Assembly: GCA_964414555.1 (NCBI GenBank)
Contig: CAYPWW010000014.1
Location: 1 to 50,432, forward strand
DNA length: 50,432 bases
Source of the DNA: Litorimonas sp964414555
GTDB lineage: Bacteria; Pseudomonadota; Alphaproteobacteria; Caulobacterales; Maricaulaceae
Reading direction: 5' to 3'
The notes under the pieces were generated by a model. It was not told the origin of the DNA. It was given only the letters and a program-made list of their open reading frames with translations, and did not search any database. Below, piece after piece: positions 33,601 through 41,662 of the stretch. How positions within the stretch are numbered: position 1 is the stretch's first letter; every line of letters begins with the position of its first letter. Both the position numbers and the translations under genes were made by a program.

Positions 33601-34469
33601 CCGATTTATTTGCTGAGAAAAAAACGACGGCCGCCGCATGGTTCAAATCCCTGCGCGATCAGATTTGTGCAGAGTTTGAAGCCCTAGAGCGCGAAGCCCC
33701 CGCAGACCTTTACCCCGGAGAACCGGGCCGTTTCGTTTATGAAGACTGGCAGCGCAAAGTCCAAAATGGCGGTGGCGGGACAGGTGGTATGTTACGCGGG
33801 CGTCTGTTCGAAAAATGCGGCGTCCACATCAGCGTCGTCCAAGGCGAGTTCACGCCGGAGATGGCAGCTCGCACGCCGGGCGCGAGCGAAGACCCCCGCT
33901 TCTGGGCGGCGGGCGTCTCTCTGATTGCGCATATGGTCAATCCGCGGGTCCCTGCTGTGCATATGAACACGCGCTACATCGTGACCACGCAGAATTGGTT
34001 TGGCGGCGGCGGCGATCTGACGCCTACGCAAGCCGAAGACCGCGCCCCTGACGCACCAGATGCCATCGCTTTTCACGCTGGTATGAAAGCGGCTTGTGAT
34101 GCGCATGAGGTCGCGGATTACGACAGATATCGCGCGTGGTGCGATGAGTATTTCCACCTCCACCACCGGGATGAGCCACGCGGCACGGGCGGGATTTTTT
34201 ATGATCGCCTAAACAGCGGAGACTGGGATGCGGATTTCGCCTTTACCCAAGATGTCGGGCGGCACTTCCTCGACGCCTATGCCGGAATCGTTCGCGGGCG
34301 CATGCATGAGCCCTGGACCGAGGCCGAACGCGAGGAACAGCTGATCCAACGCGGGCGCTATGTCGAGTTCAACCTCCTCTGGGATCGCGGCACAACATTC
34401 GGCCTGAAAACGGGCGGGAACGTCAAGACGATCCTGAGCTCCATGCCACCCGTCGTGAAATGGCCGTGA
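33597..34469 (+). CDS. hemF: Coproporphyrinogen III oxidase, oxygen-dependent
   Basis: 290 residues. Decarboxylates coproporphyrinogen III to protoporphyrinogen IX in heme synthesis using O2. Family blocks include GGTGGMLRGRLFEK, HMNTRYIVTTQNWFGGGGDLTP, FHLHHRDEPRGTGGIFYD, and GRYVEFNLLWDRGTTFGLKTG. ATGA overlap with the septation gene at its start and TGATG with the next gene show tight coupling. Its place near petABC and trmL links heme supply with cytochrome genes. Confidence 0.97.
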   Translation: MTDLFAEKKTTAAAWFKSLRDQICAEFEALEREAPADLYPGEPGRFVYEDWQRKVQNGGGGTGGMLRGRLFEKCGVHISVVQGEFTPEMAARTPGASEDPRFWAAGVSLIAHMVNPRVPAVHMNTRYIVTTQNWFGGGGDLTPTQAEDRAPDAPDAIAFHAGMKAACDAHEVADYDRYRAWCDEYFHLHHRDEPRGTGGIFYDRLNSGDWDADFAFTQDVGRHFLDAYAGIVRGRMHEPWTEAEREEQLIQRGRYVEFNLLWDRGTTFGLKTGGNVKTILSSMPPVVKWP

Positions 34470-34813
34470 TGTCAAATGCCAACCCCGAATATTATGCGCT
34501 GAAGAAACGCTTAGATTGGTGTGTTCCAATCTATTTTTCTCCAATCATTATCCTCCCATTATTTGTTTTCCTGCAAGGATCTCTGAAGCTCTGGCAAGTG
34601 TGGGGAGCGATATCCGTGATCTTTGTTAGCCTGCTGGTGACAGCCATCATCAGCCTATACTTACACTATCGCATCATTGGCTTTTGGCTGGAGTCGCCGG
34701 AGCAATGTGAACGGTGCAGTCATCCCCTGGCAGAATCGTATTTTAGCGCTATACCGAGACTGTATTACCTTTGCCCGAGATGCGGAAACAACAACGCTTT
34801 CCGCTTACAATAG
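34469..34813 (+). CDS. Small two-helix membrane protein with a C-terminal zinc ribbon
   Basis: 114 residues. Two hydrophobic helices (about 20-38 and 46-66) are followed by a soluble end with two CxxC pairs, CERC and CPRC, spaced for one zinc. No family is recognised. It starts on the TGATG overlap with hemF; an in-frame ATG lies three codons earlier. It is AT-rich for this window: 22 G+C in 34501-34560. It could be acquired or fast-evolving. Its position suggests envelope or heme-related work, but this is inference. Confidence 0.75.
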   Translation: MSNANPEYYALKKRLDWCVPIYFSPIIILPLFVFLQGSLKLWQVWGAISVIFVSLLVTAIISLYLHYRIIGFWLESPEQCERCSHPLAESYFSAIPRLYYLCPRCGNNNAFRLQ

Positions 34814-34815
34814 CC

Positions 34816-35421
34816 ATGACCCATTCCACCCACCTCCTTTTCGACCTCGGCGGGGTGATTGTGCCTTGGGTTGGGGTTGAGACCTTGATGGATTTGACAG
34901 GTCTGGCGCGTGACAACGTCACAGCGCGCATGGTGGGGTCCGACATCTTCAACGCCTATGAGATTGGCGCGTGCGATGACGCCACTTTTTGCGCGGAAAT
35001 GGTCTCTCTTTTCGATTTGGATATGGCGCCTGCGGACTTCCCCGCCTTGTGGAACAGCTGGGTACATGCTCCCTTTCCCGGGACATTGGCGGCGCTGGAG
35101 ACGTTGAAAGCCACATACACCATCGCCTGTCTCTCAAACACGAACGCACTGCATTGGGCGCATTTGCAGAGCTTGATCGATCCCTATGACAGCTTTCACC
35201 ACGCCTTTGCATCGCAGTTGATCCAAGCCGCAAAGCCCAACCCGCAGAGCTACCGCATACCGCTGTCAATTATGGGTGTTTCGGCCGAATCTGTGCACTT
35301 TTTTGACGACACATTGGTCAATGTCGAAGCCGCGCGAGCCGTTGGGATGCAGGCGACACATGTGGACCGCAAAGTCGGGGTTTTACCAACACTGCGACAG
35401 CTCGGACTGCTTCGTGATTAG
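34816..35421 (+). CDS. HAD-superfamily phosphatase (YihX-like)
   Basis: 201 residues. Motif I is LFDLGGVIV: nucleophile D10, with Gly instead of the usual second Asp, as in E. coli YihX (DLGN). Motif II is SNTN, the Lys is in AAKPNP and motif IV is FFDDTLVNVEAA. A sugar-phosphate phosphatase is likely; a haloacid dehalogenase is less so. It starts 2 nt after the zinc-ribbon gene. The longer frame from 34771 overlaps that gene and is not used. Confidence 0.88.
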   Translation: MTHSTHLLFDLGGVIVPWVGVETLMDLTGLARDNVTARMVGSDIFNAYEIGACDDATFCAEMVSLFDLDMAPADFPALWNSWVHAPFPGTLAALETLKATYTIACLSNTNALHWAHLQSLIDPYDSFHHAFASQLIQAAKPNPQSYRIPLSIMGVSAESVHFFDDTLVNVEAARAVGMQATHVDRKVGVLPTLRQLGLLRD

Positions 35422-35453
35422 GTGACTGTCCGAAAATGTGGTATGTCATTGCT

Positions 35454-36020
35454 ATGACTTATCTTCGCACTGCCTGTCTCGTCCTCTCCGCCCTCGCGCT
35501 ACCAACTGCGGCATCCGCACAATTGGTCGTGATCGGCCAAGGCCAGGCGGCAGAGTGCTATCAATATGCGATGTCCGGAAATGATGGCTCACGCGTGGCG
35601 CTAGAAACCTGCGACGGGGCATTTGCAGAAGCGCTCTCGCGCAATGACCGAGCCGCAACGCATGTAAATCGTGGTGTCATGCTGATGCGCAAAGGCGATC
35701 AAACGGCTGCCACTAAAGACTATCAGAAAGCCATAGCGCTCATCCCGACTTTAACAGAAGCCTATGTCAATCTCGGCGCATCGCTGATCCAGCAGAATGA
35801 ATTGGAGGCCGCGTTGACGGCACTGAATACAGCGCTTGAGGACCAAGAAAGCCCGACACGGGCGGCTGCGCTTTATAATCGTGCGATTGTCTATGATTTT
35901 CAGGACAATCCGAAATCAGCCTATTACGACCTGAAAGCCGCCAAGGCGATCCGTCCGGACTGGGCGGCTGTCGATGATCTGCTCTCTCGCTATACGGTTG
36001 TCCGCAAGTCTGCCTCGTAA
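35454..36020 (+). CDS. Exported TPR-repeat protein
   Basis: 188 residues. The ATG at 35454 gives a clean signal peptide ending at ASAQ (about residue 23); the ATG at 35436 would put six residues before it. After a Cys-containing region come about three TPR units (THVNRGVMLMRKGD, TEAYVNLGASLIQQNE, RAAALYNRAIVYDFQDN). It probably binds partner proteins in the periplasm; the specific role is unknown. It precedes the fabA promoter. Confidence 0.82.
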   Translation: MTYLRTACLVLSALALPTAASAQLVVIGQGQAAECYQYAMSGNDGSRVALETCDGAFAEALSRNDRAATHVNRGVMLMRKGDQTAATKDYQKAIALIPTLTEAYVNLGASLIQQNELEAALTALNTALEDQESPTRAAALYNRAIVYDFQDNPKSAYYDLKAAKAIRPDWAAVDDLLSRYTVVRKSAS

Positions 36021-36025
36021 AGGCT

Positions 36026-36069
36026 TTGCTCTGCCTGCGCGTGTGGCCTAATACGTGATTTCAAATCAC
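36026..36069 (+). promoter_or_regulatory. Predicted fabA promoter and palindromic operator
   Basis: TTGCTC (36026-36031) and TAATAC (36049-36054) are 17 nt apart; read as the Caulobacter form the gap is 14 and the -10 is CCTAATAC. Directly after it lies GTGATTTCAAATCAC (36055-36069), a perfect 7+1+7 palindrome where transcription should begin. This is where a repressor of the fab operon would sit. Confidence 0.55.
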
Positions 36070-36083
36070 CCGGGCCTGCAAGC

Positions 36084-36611
36084 ATGAAACTTATCAAACC
36101 GTCCTATGACTATGACGATCTAATCGTCAGCGGAGAAAAGAGCCTGTTCGGGCCTGGGAACGCGAAACTCCCTCTTCCCCCGATGCTGATGCTCGACCGG
36201 ATCACCCACATGGATGATGACGGCGGCGAACACGGCAAGGGCCAGCTGATTGCAGAGCTCGACATCCACGAAAAGCTCTGGTTCTTCGAGTGCCATTTTG
36301 CGGGCGATCCCGTCATGCCGGGCTGTCTGGGGCTGGACGCGATGTGGCAACTCGTTGGCTTCTGGCTGGGCTGGACAGGCGGACAGGGCCGCGGCCGCGC
36401 GCTGGGCGTGGGCGAAGTGAAGTTCACAGGCCAAGTCACTCCCGATGTGAAACGCGTCCGGTATGAGATCAATTTGAAACGCGCCATCCGGCGGAAGCTC
36501 GTGCTCGGCATTGCGGACGGTAAAATGTTCGCAGATGACGAACTCATCTATCAAGCCAAAGATTTGCGGGTCGGCCTGTTCGTGCCGCCTGCTGAAGAGG
36601 AGTCTGCATAA
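36084..36611 (+). CDS. fabA: 3-hydroxydecanoyl-ACP dehydratase/isomerase
   Basis: 175 residues. Makes and isomerises trans-2-decenoyl-ACP, the branch point to unsaturated fatty acids. The catalytic pair is H71 in FECHFAGDPVMPG and D85 in GLDAMW, matching H70 and D84 of E. coli. Its stop codon shares its last base with the fabB ATG (TAATG). A palindromic site lies between its predicted promoter and start. Confidence 0.97.
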   Translation: MKLIKPSYDYDDLIVSGEKSLFGPGNAKLPLPPMLMLDRITHMDDDGGEHGKGQLIAELDIHEKLWFFECHFAGDPVMPGCLGLDAMWQLVGFWLGWTGGQGRGRALGVGEVKFTGQVTPDVKRVRYEINLKRAIRRKLVLGIADGKMFADDELIYQAKDLRVGLFVPPAEEESA

Positions 36612-37825
36612 TGCGCCGTGTTGTCGTCACCGGAATGGGAATCGTGTCTTGCATCGGCAATGACGTCGATACCGTTGCTGAAAATCTGAAAGCCGGGGAT
36701 AGCGGAATCGACAAGGACGAGAAAATGGCTGAGCTCGGCTTCCGCAGCCAAGTTTCGGGTCGCCCCGACTGTGATTTCAAGGCCGTTATCTCCAAACGTT
36801 CTTATCGCTTTATGGGCGATGCAGCCGGTTGGACCGCTGTCGCCATGACGAATGCGATCGAAGACGCGGGCCTCACCGAAGAACAGGTCAGCCACGAGCG
36901 CACCGGCATTATTGCTGGCTCTGGCGGGCCGTCCTCGATCGAACTTGTCCGCGCAGCGGATATTACGCGCAAAAACAACAGCCCGAAACGTATTGGGCCG
37001 TTCGCCGTGCCGAAAGCTATGTCCTCGACTGTCTCGGCAACACTGGCGACACATTTCAAGATCAAGGGCGTGAACTACTCGATCACATCGGCTTGCACGA
37101 CATCCCTGCACTGTATTGGATCCGCCGCAGAGCAAATCCAATGGGGCAAGCAGGATATTATGTTCGCGGGTGGCGGCGAGGAACTGGAATGGTCCATGTC
37201 CTCCCTGTTTGACGCCATGGGCGCGATGAGCAGCAAATATAACGACACCCCAAAACAAGCCAGCCGCGCCTTTGACGAAAACCGTGATGGGTTTGTCATT
37301 GCGGGCGGCGCCGGCATGCTCGTTCTGGAAGAATATGAGCACGCCAAAGCGCGCGGCGCGAAAATCTATGCCGAAGTCGTGGGCTATGCCGCGACGTCCG
37401 ATGGCTATGATATGGTCGCACCCTCCGGCGAAGGCGCAGAGCGCGCTATGCGCATGGCGCTGAAATCCGCCGATTTGGAAACCGTTGATTACATCAATCC
37501 GCACGCGACCAGCACACCGGTTGGCGATATTGCCGAGACCAATGCGATCGAACGCGTCTTTGGCTTGGAAGGCCCTTATGTGTCAGCGACAAAGTGTCTG
37601 ACCGGACACAGCCTCGGCGCGGCGGGTGTTCAAGAGGCGATCTATACGTTGCTGATGATGGACCGCGGCTTCGTGGCGCCGTCGATCAATATCGAAACGC
37701 TGGACCCCGAAATCCCGCACATCAACATCGCGCGCGAAGCGATTGAGACAGAGCTAAAAACAGCGATGAGCAATAGCTTTGGATTCGGCGGCACCAATGG
37801 TTCCGTCATCTTCGCAAAGATTTAG
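36611..37825 (+). CDS. fabB: 3-oxoacyl-ACP synthase I
   Basis: 404 residues. Elongating condensing enzyme needed for unsaturated fatty acids. The Cys-His-His triad is C162 in ACTTSLHC, H298 in NPHATSTP and H333 in GHSLGAAG. GFGGTNGS near the end is typical. It follows fabA as TAATG. Its 3' end overlaps the start of the outer-membrane protein gene if that gene begins at 37797. Confidence 0.97.
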   Translation: MRRVVVTGMGIVSCIGNDVDTVAENLKAGDSGIDKDEKMAELGFRSQVSGRPDCDFKAVISKRSYRFMGDAAGWTAVAMTNAIEDAGLTEEQVSHERTGIIAGSGGPSSIELVRAADITRKNNSPKRIGPFAVPKAMSSTVSATLATHFKIKGVNYSITSACTTSLHCIGSAAEQIQWGKQDIMFAGGGEELEWSMSSLFDAMGAMSSKYNDTPKQASRAFDENRDGFVIAGGAGMLVLEEYEHAKARGAKIYAEVVGYAATSDGYDMVAPSGEGAERAMRMALKSADLETVDYINPHATSTPVGDIAETNAIERVFGLEGPYVSATKCLTGHSLGAAGVQEAIYTLLMMDRGFVAPSINIETLDPEIPHINIAREAIETELKTAMSNSFGFGGTNGSVIFAKI

Positions 37826-38675
37826 CGTGCGGGCAGCGCTCGCGATCATCCTCTGCTTGGCTTGTGCCGCGCCTGCCGCAGCTCAGACTTCGATCTTCAC
37901 GGTCGAAGAAGCACGAGCGGAAAGCTATCTCGATATTGGTGGGGCGGTTTTAACGCGTCCTGCCTATCTCGGTTCGGCACAGCAAAAGACGAATATCTAC
38001 CCGTATATTGGCGGCCAATATAAAGGCCGCGTTTTTGTCGAGCCCGCGCGCGGCGCAGGTGTTTACGCGGTTAATACTGAAAAGCTGCAAGTCAGCGCCT
38101 TTGCGACACTCGGCAGTGGCCGCGAAGCGGAAGAAACGGGCCTGTTCGATGACTTGGCCTTCACGCAAGGCTTTGCGGATGAAGCTGCCGAACAGTTGGC
38201 AAAAGATGCACTCGACCTCGACACATCCGTTCTTGCGTCGATTTCTGCGCGCTACCGCTTCAAATATGCTCTGGGAGAAATCACCGCCGCGATCCCGGTT
38301 GCGGGGGATGTACAAGGCTATCGGTCAGAGGTCTCCATCGCGACGCGCCTGCCGTTTCAACCGCTTGGCATAACGATCTTTCCGGGCATGCGGGCGACCT
38401 TTACCGATAGCGATTGGAACAACGTCTATTACGGCATTAATGCCACGCAATCCGAAGCCACAGGCTTGGACACATTCGATGCGGAGGGCGGCCTGTCCGT
38501 CATTGGTGCAAATCTATTTTTGACGTGGAACAGCCTGAGCGAAATGATGGGTGATGATATTCAAATCATTGCCGTGGCGAATTATAATTGGTTACAAGGC
38601 GACCTAAAGCGCTCACCCCTCACCCCGGATGACGCGGGGGTGCTGGCTGTCATGGGTATTGCAAAACGATTTTAG
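37797..38675 (+). CDS. MipA/OmpV-like outer-membrane protein
   Basis: 292 residues. A signal peptide (AIILCLACAAPAAAQ) is followed by alternating beta-strands such as SYLDIGGAVLTRPAYLGSAQ and YPYIGGQYKGRVFV, and a terminal RF, as in MipA/OmpV beta-barrels. I list ATG 37797, which overlaps fabB by 29 nt. GTG at 37827, one base after the fabB stop, gives an ideal signal peptide (MRAALAI) and is a real alternative. It sits between fabB and fabI, 30 nt before the latter; a link of envelope porin to lipid synthesis is inference. Confidence 0.82.
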   Translation: MVPSSSQRFSVRAALAIILCLACAAPAAAQTSIFTVEEARAESYLDIGGAVLTRPAYLGSAQQKTNIYPYIGGQYKGRVFVEPARGAGVYAVNTEKLQVSAFATLGSGREAEETGLFDDLAFTQGFADEAAEQLAKDALDLDTSVLASISARYRFKYALGEITAAIPVAGDVQGYRSEVSIATRLPFQPLGITIFPGMRATFTDSDWNNVYYGINATQSEATGLDTFDAEGGLSVIGANLFLTWNSLSEMMGDDIQIIAVANYNWLQGDLKRSPLTPDDAGVLAVMGIAKRF

Positions 38676-38705
38676 TCACGAGACTTTAAACTGAGGAGCT
38701 CCAAC

Positions 38706-39533
38706 ATGAGCGAAGACTTTCCAACCGGCACACTGATGGCGGGAAAACGCGGCCTTGTTATGGGCGTTGCGAATAAGAACTCCATCGCTTGGGCGATTGC
38801 ACAACAGCTCGCCGCGCAAGGCGCAGAGATTGCCTTTACGTACCAAGGTGAAAAACTACTTCGCCGCCTAAAGCCGCTGGCTGAAGGCATTGATATGGAC
38901 ACCATGCTCGACTGCGACGTCACGAATGATGATCAGATGGACGCCGCCTTCTCCGCGCTGGAAAGCAAATGGGGCAAGATTGATTTCCTCGTCCACGCGA
39001 TTGCGTTCGCGGGCAAAGACCAGTTGGCCGGAAACTTCGTTGAAAACACAACGCGTGACGGGTTCAAATCCGCGCTCGATATTTCCGCCTACAGCTTTGT
39101 CGATGCCGCCCGCCGCGCCAGTGCCATTATGAATGATGGCGGCGCGATGGTGACACTGACCTATCTGGGCAGCGAACGCGTGATCCCGAATTACAACGTC
39201 ATGGGTGTCGCGAAAGCCGCCCTCGAAGCCTGCACCCGCTATATCGCCGCCGATCTCGGCCCGCGCGGTATCCGCGTCAATGCGATCTCTGCCGGCCCGA
39301 TCAAAACCCTCGCCGCCGCCGGCATCGGATCAGGCCGTCACATGTTCCGCTTCAACAAAGCCGCCAGCGCCATGCAAGACCACACCGACCCGAAAGGTGT
39401 CGCAGGCGCAGCGCTCTATCTGCTCTCGGATTTGGGCCTATCCTGTACGGGCGAAACGCATCATGTGGATGGAGGCTTCCACGCGATTGGTATGCCACAA
39501 GAGGCAGCGTTGAAGGCCGGGATGGAGGGGTAA
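38706..39533 (+). CDS. fabI: Enoyl-ACP reductase (NADH)
   Basis: 275 residues. Reduces enoyl-ACP, the last step of each elongation round. The SDR-type site is Y153, Y163 and K170 in TYLGSERVIPNYNVMGVAK, matching Y146, Y156 and K163 of E. coli. GVANKNSIAWAIA is the nucleotide loop. A strong GAGGAG lies upstream, so it can be translated well on its own. Triclosan target from family knowledge. The stop is 14 nt from a convergent gene. Confidence 0.97.
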   Translation: MSEDFPTGTLMAGKRGLVMGVANKNSIAWAIAQQLAAQGAEIAFTYQGEKLLRRLKPLAEGIDMDTMLDCDVTNDDQMDAAFSALESKWGKIDFLVHAIAFAGKDQLAGNFVENTTRDGFKSALDISAYSFVDAARRASAIMNDGGAMVTLTYLGSERVIPNYNVMGVAKAALEACTRYIAADLGPRGIRVNAISAGPIKTLAAAGIGSGRHMFRFNKAASAMQDHTDPKGVAGAALYLLSDLGLSCTGETHHVDGGFHAIGMPQEAALKAGMEG

Positions 39534-39547
39534 GCTGGCCTATGCCT

Positions 39548-40474
39548 TTAATGCTTAAAGCATTCCTCGCGATGCCAAGCCAAATAACTTGGGTGGGGTT
39601 GGTTGCGTTGTAGTGCAGGTAACCGTGCCTGTCTGTCGTTGACCAACAACCGATCGATTTCTTCTGTATTGTTGATGTGGCGTGATACCAAAATTTCGCC
39701 ATCATCAGCTAAGCTTAGCAGTCCACGATCGAACATCCAATGCGCGGTTCCTGACAAAGCAATTCCATTGTTTACGCTATCTGGGCCATCATGTTCGACA
39801 GGACGAATATGGGCAGCTTGGACCTCTGCTCTGCCGCCACCATTGATGAAACGCAGGCCCGTAAAGGCGCAGGTTTTATCATATGCCTTTATGATCACAG
39901 ATCTAAACGTACGGTCGCGCCGCTTTCGGTTAGAAAGGACTCGGTCCCACTCTCTCGCGGGCGTGACGGCCTCTCCAAATTCGAAGGATGTGTGGTTTTC
40001 TTCGACAATAAATTCAGGACCTTGATCAAAGTCTGAGAAATCGTAGCGCGGGAGTTCTGCCGTTTCATCCGGCAAACCATAAGCAATAATTCTTGCGAAA
40101 TCGGCATCTGGCAAAATTCGAACCGCACTTATAGCTCGGCCTCCATTTATCCCACCACCTGGCTTGACTAACTGGCTTTCGAACAGTCTTCCTGCTGATC
40201 TAAGTGGAACCTCACGTTCCATAGGTAAAAAGCTATTAGGCTTCACATCGGCATAATAGTGGCCATCTAATTGCAAATCAGGTCTTACTCTTAGGACTTG
40301 CGCGACCCCGATATACGATTTTCTGCCCTTATTTTTGCCGGACTCATAATAGACGATCCAGTCACCAAGAGTCTGCGAGACACGCTTTAGATACTGCTTC
40401 GGAAAATGGTAATGTCTTGCAGGATCATCATCATATTTAGATGATTGATTGTGAATGAAGACTGCCTTCGCCAC
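39548..40474 (-). CDS. HNH endonuclease with PUA/EVE-like N-terminal region
   Basis: 308 residues. C-terminal HNH core: CAFTGLRF (C202), AAHIRPVEHDG (H222, H228), NNGIALSGTAHWMFDRG (N235, H245). The first 65 residues, with LGDWIVYYESG and YIGVAQVLRV, resemble PUA/EVE-superfamily readers of modified bases. A standalone modification-dependent restriction enzyme is possible but unproven. The GTG start follows the ribD TAA directly, in the same frame, with AGGAAG upstream. Composition is AT-rich (24 G+C in 40201-40260), suggesting transfer. There is no methyltransferase nearby. Confidence 0.82.
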   Translation of the reverse strand: MAKAVFIHNQSSKYDDDPARHYHFPKQYLKRVSQTLGDWIVYYESGKNKGRKSYIGVAQVLRVRPDLQLDGHYYADVKPNSFLPMEREVPLRSAGRLFESQLVKPGGGINGGRAISAVRILPDADFARIIAYGLPDETAELPRYDFSDFDQGPEFIVEENHTSFEFGEAVTPAREWDRVLSNRKRRDRTFRSVIIKAYDKTCAFTGLRFINGGGRAEVQAAHIRPVEHDGPDSVNNGIALSGTAHWMFDRGLLSLADDGEILVSRHINNTEEIDRLLVNDRQARLPALQRNQPHPSYLAWHREECFKH

Positions 40475-40891
40475 TTAACTTCCTACCCGCGCAAAAAACG
40501 CCGCATGCGCCATACGCGCTTCATCTTCGCCTAACCCCACGCGGACGTCCACGCCTGCTTCTTGTAGCAGTGCTGCACCGCGCCAGTGGACGCGTGGGTC
40601 GGGGTCGATACAGGCGATGAGGACGCGAGCAACCCCCGAATCGATCAAGGCGTTAGCGCAGGGGGCGGTTTGGCCGTAATGGCTGCACGGTTCGAGCGTA
40701 ACATAAGCCGTCGCGCCGTGCGCGAGACTCCCCGCGACCTGTAGCGCAACCGTTTCTGCATGAGGGCGGCCGCCGTCTTGCGTTGCGCCCTCGCCTATGA
40801 TTTTGCCGTCGCGCACCAAAACGCAACCAACGGCCGGGTTCTCGCCCGTGCGGCCCGCTTGTTTCGCGCCAAGTGCTAGCGCGCGCTGCAT
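40475..40891 (-). CDS. ribD: RibD deaminase domain alone (reductase half missing)
   Basis: 138 residues from ATG 40891; homology (DLAFM) extends upstream, so GTG 40951 or a CTG is possible and would overlap gpmA. The zinc deaminase site is complete: HAE (44-46) and PCSHYGQTAPC (68-78). Full RibD is about 360 residues. Here the protein stops at FFARVGS, where the reductase would begin. It should still deaminate the riboflavin pyrimidine intermediate; reduction needs another protein. The HNH gene begins at the next codon. Confidence 0.85.
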   Translation of the reverse strand: MQRALALGAKQAGRTGENPAVGCVLVRDGKIIGEGATQDGGRPHAETVALQVAGSLAHGATAYVTLEPCSHYGQTAPCANALIDSGVARVLIACIDPDPRVHWRGAALLQEAGVDVRVGLGEDEARMAHAAFFARVGS

Positions 40892-40901
40892 GAAGGCGAG
40901 A

Positions 40902-41624
40902 TCAGACAGACGGTAATTCTTTCGCGCGTTTCTTATCCATATATTCCGCACTCAAAATCTTCAGCGTGTCGGGCTCCATATCAATGAGCAGCGGATTGCC
41001 TGTCGGGAATTCAAAGCCCGGAATATCCGCATTCGGCACATCAAAGAGCTTTTTCAAAATCGCCCGCAGAGAGTTTCCATGCGCCGAAATAATGACGTTG
41101 GAACCCGCTTTTAGGAACGGCACGATCTGATCATTGAAATAGGGCAGCACACGCTCTGTCGTCATTTCCAAGCTCTCGCCCGTCGGCAAAACAGCCGGAT
41201 CGATATGGGAGTATTTCGGGTCTTTCGACGGGTGATACTCACTGTCCATATCGATCGAGGGTGGTGGCACGTCAAAACTGCGGCGCCAGATGTGGACCTG
41301 CTCGTCGCCGTGTTTCTCGCGCATGTCTTGCTTGTTCAGCCCTGTCAGCGCGCCGTAGTGGCGCTCATTTAGGCGCCAATCTTTCGTCACGGGAATGTGC
41401 ATCTGGTCGATACCCTCTAGCGTCAGCCAGAGCGTTTTGATCGCGCGCTTCTGAAAGCTCGTAAAACCAATGTCGAGTTGGATGCCTGCCTTGGTGATCA
41501 GCTTCGCAGCCTTCTTGGCTTCGCGCACACCTTCTGCCGTCAGGCCGATATCGTGAAACCCGGTAAAACGGTTTTCGAGGTTCCACTGGGATTGTCCATG
41601 GCGGACGAGGATGAGTTTGGTCAT
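40902..41624 (-). CDS. gpmA: Phosphoglycerate mutase, 2,3-bisphosphoglycerate-dependent
   Basis: 240 residues. Interconverts 3- and 2-phosphoglycerate in glycolysis. The phospho-acceptor is H9 in LVRHGQS, with E87 in LNERHYGALTG and H182 in SAHGNSLRA. TGFHDIGLTAEG and PTGESL also fit. It lies 38 nt after polA on the same strand, so both may share a transcript with ribD and the HNH gene. Confidence 0.96.
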   Translation of the reverse strand: MTKLILVRHGQSQWNLENRFTGFHDIGLTAEGVREAKKAAKLITKAGIQLDIGFTSFQKRAIKTLWLTLEGIDQMHIPVTKDWRLNERHYGALTGLNKQDMREKHGDEQVHIWRRSFDVPPPSIDMDSEYHPSKDPKYSHIDPAVLPTGESLEMTTERVLPYFNDQIVPFLKAGSNVIISAHGNSLRAILKKLFDVPNADIPGFEFPTGNPLLIDMEPDTLKILSAEYMDKKRAKELPSV

Positions 41625-41662
41625 GGAAAAATGCTATCCTATTTAATTCAGTCTCAATAGCG

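Noticed and set aside
34816..34900. Missing second aspartate in HAD motif I
   Set aside because: YihX-like HAD phosphatases commonly lack it, so it is not a sign of decay.
36551..37504. 317-residue minus-strand frame opposite fabB
   Set aside because: It lies wholly antisense to a clear fabB with an intact catalytic triad; Cys/His/Arg-rich shadow.
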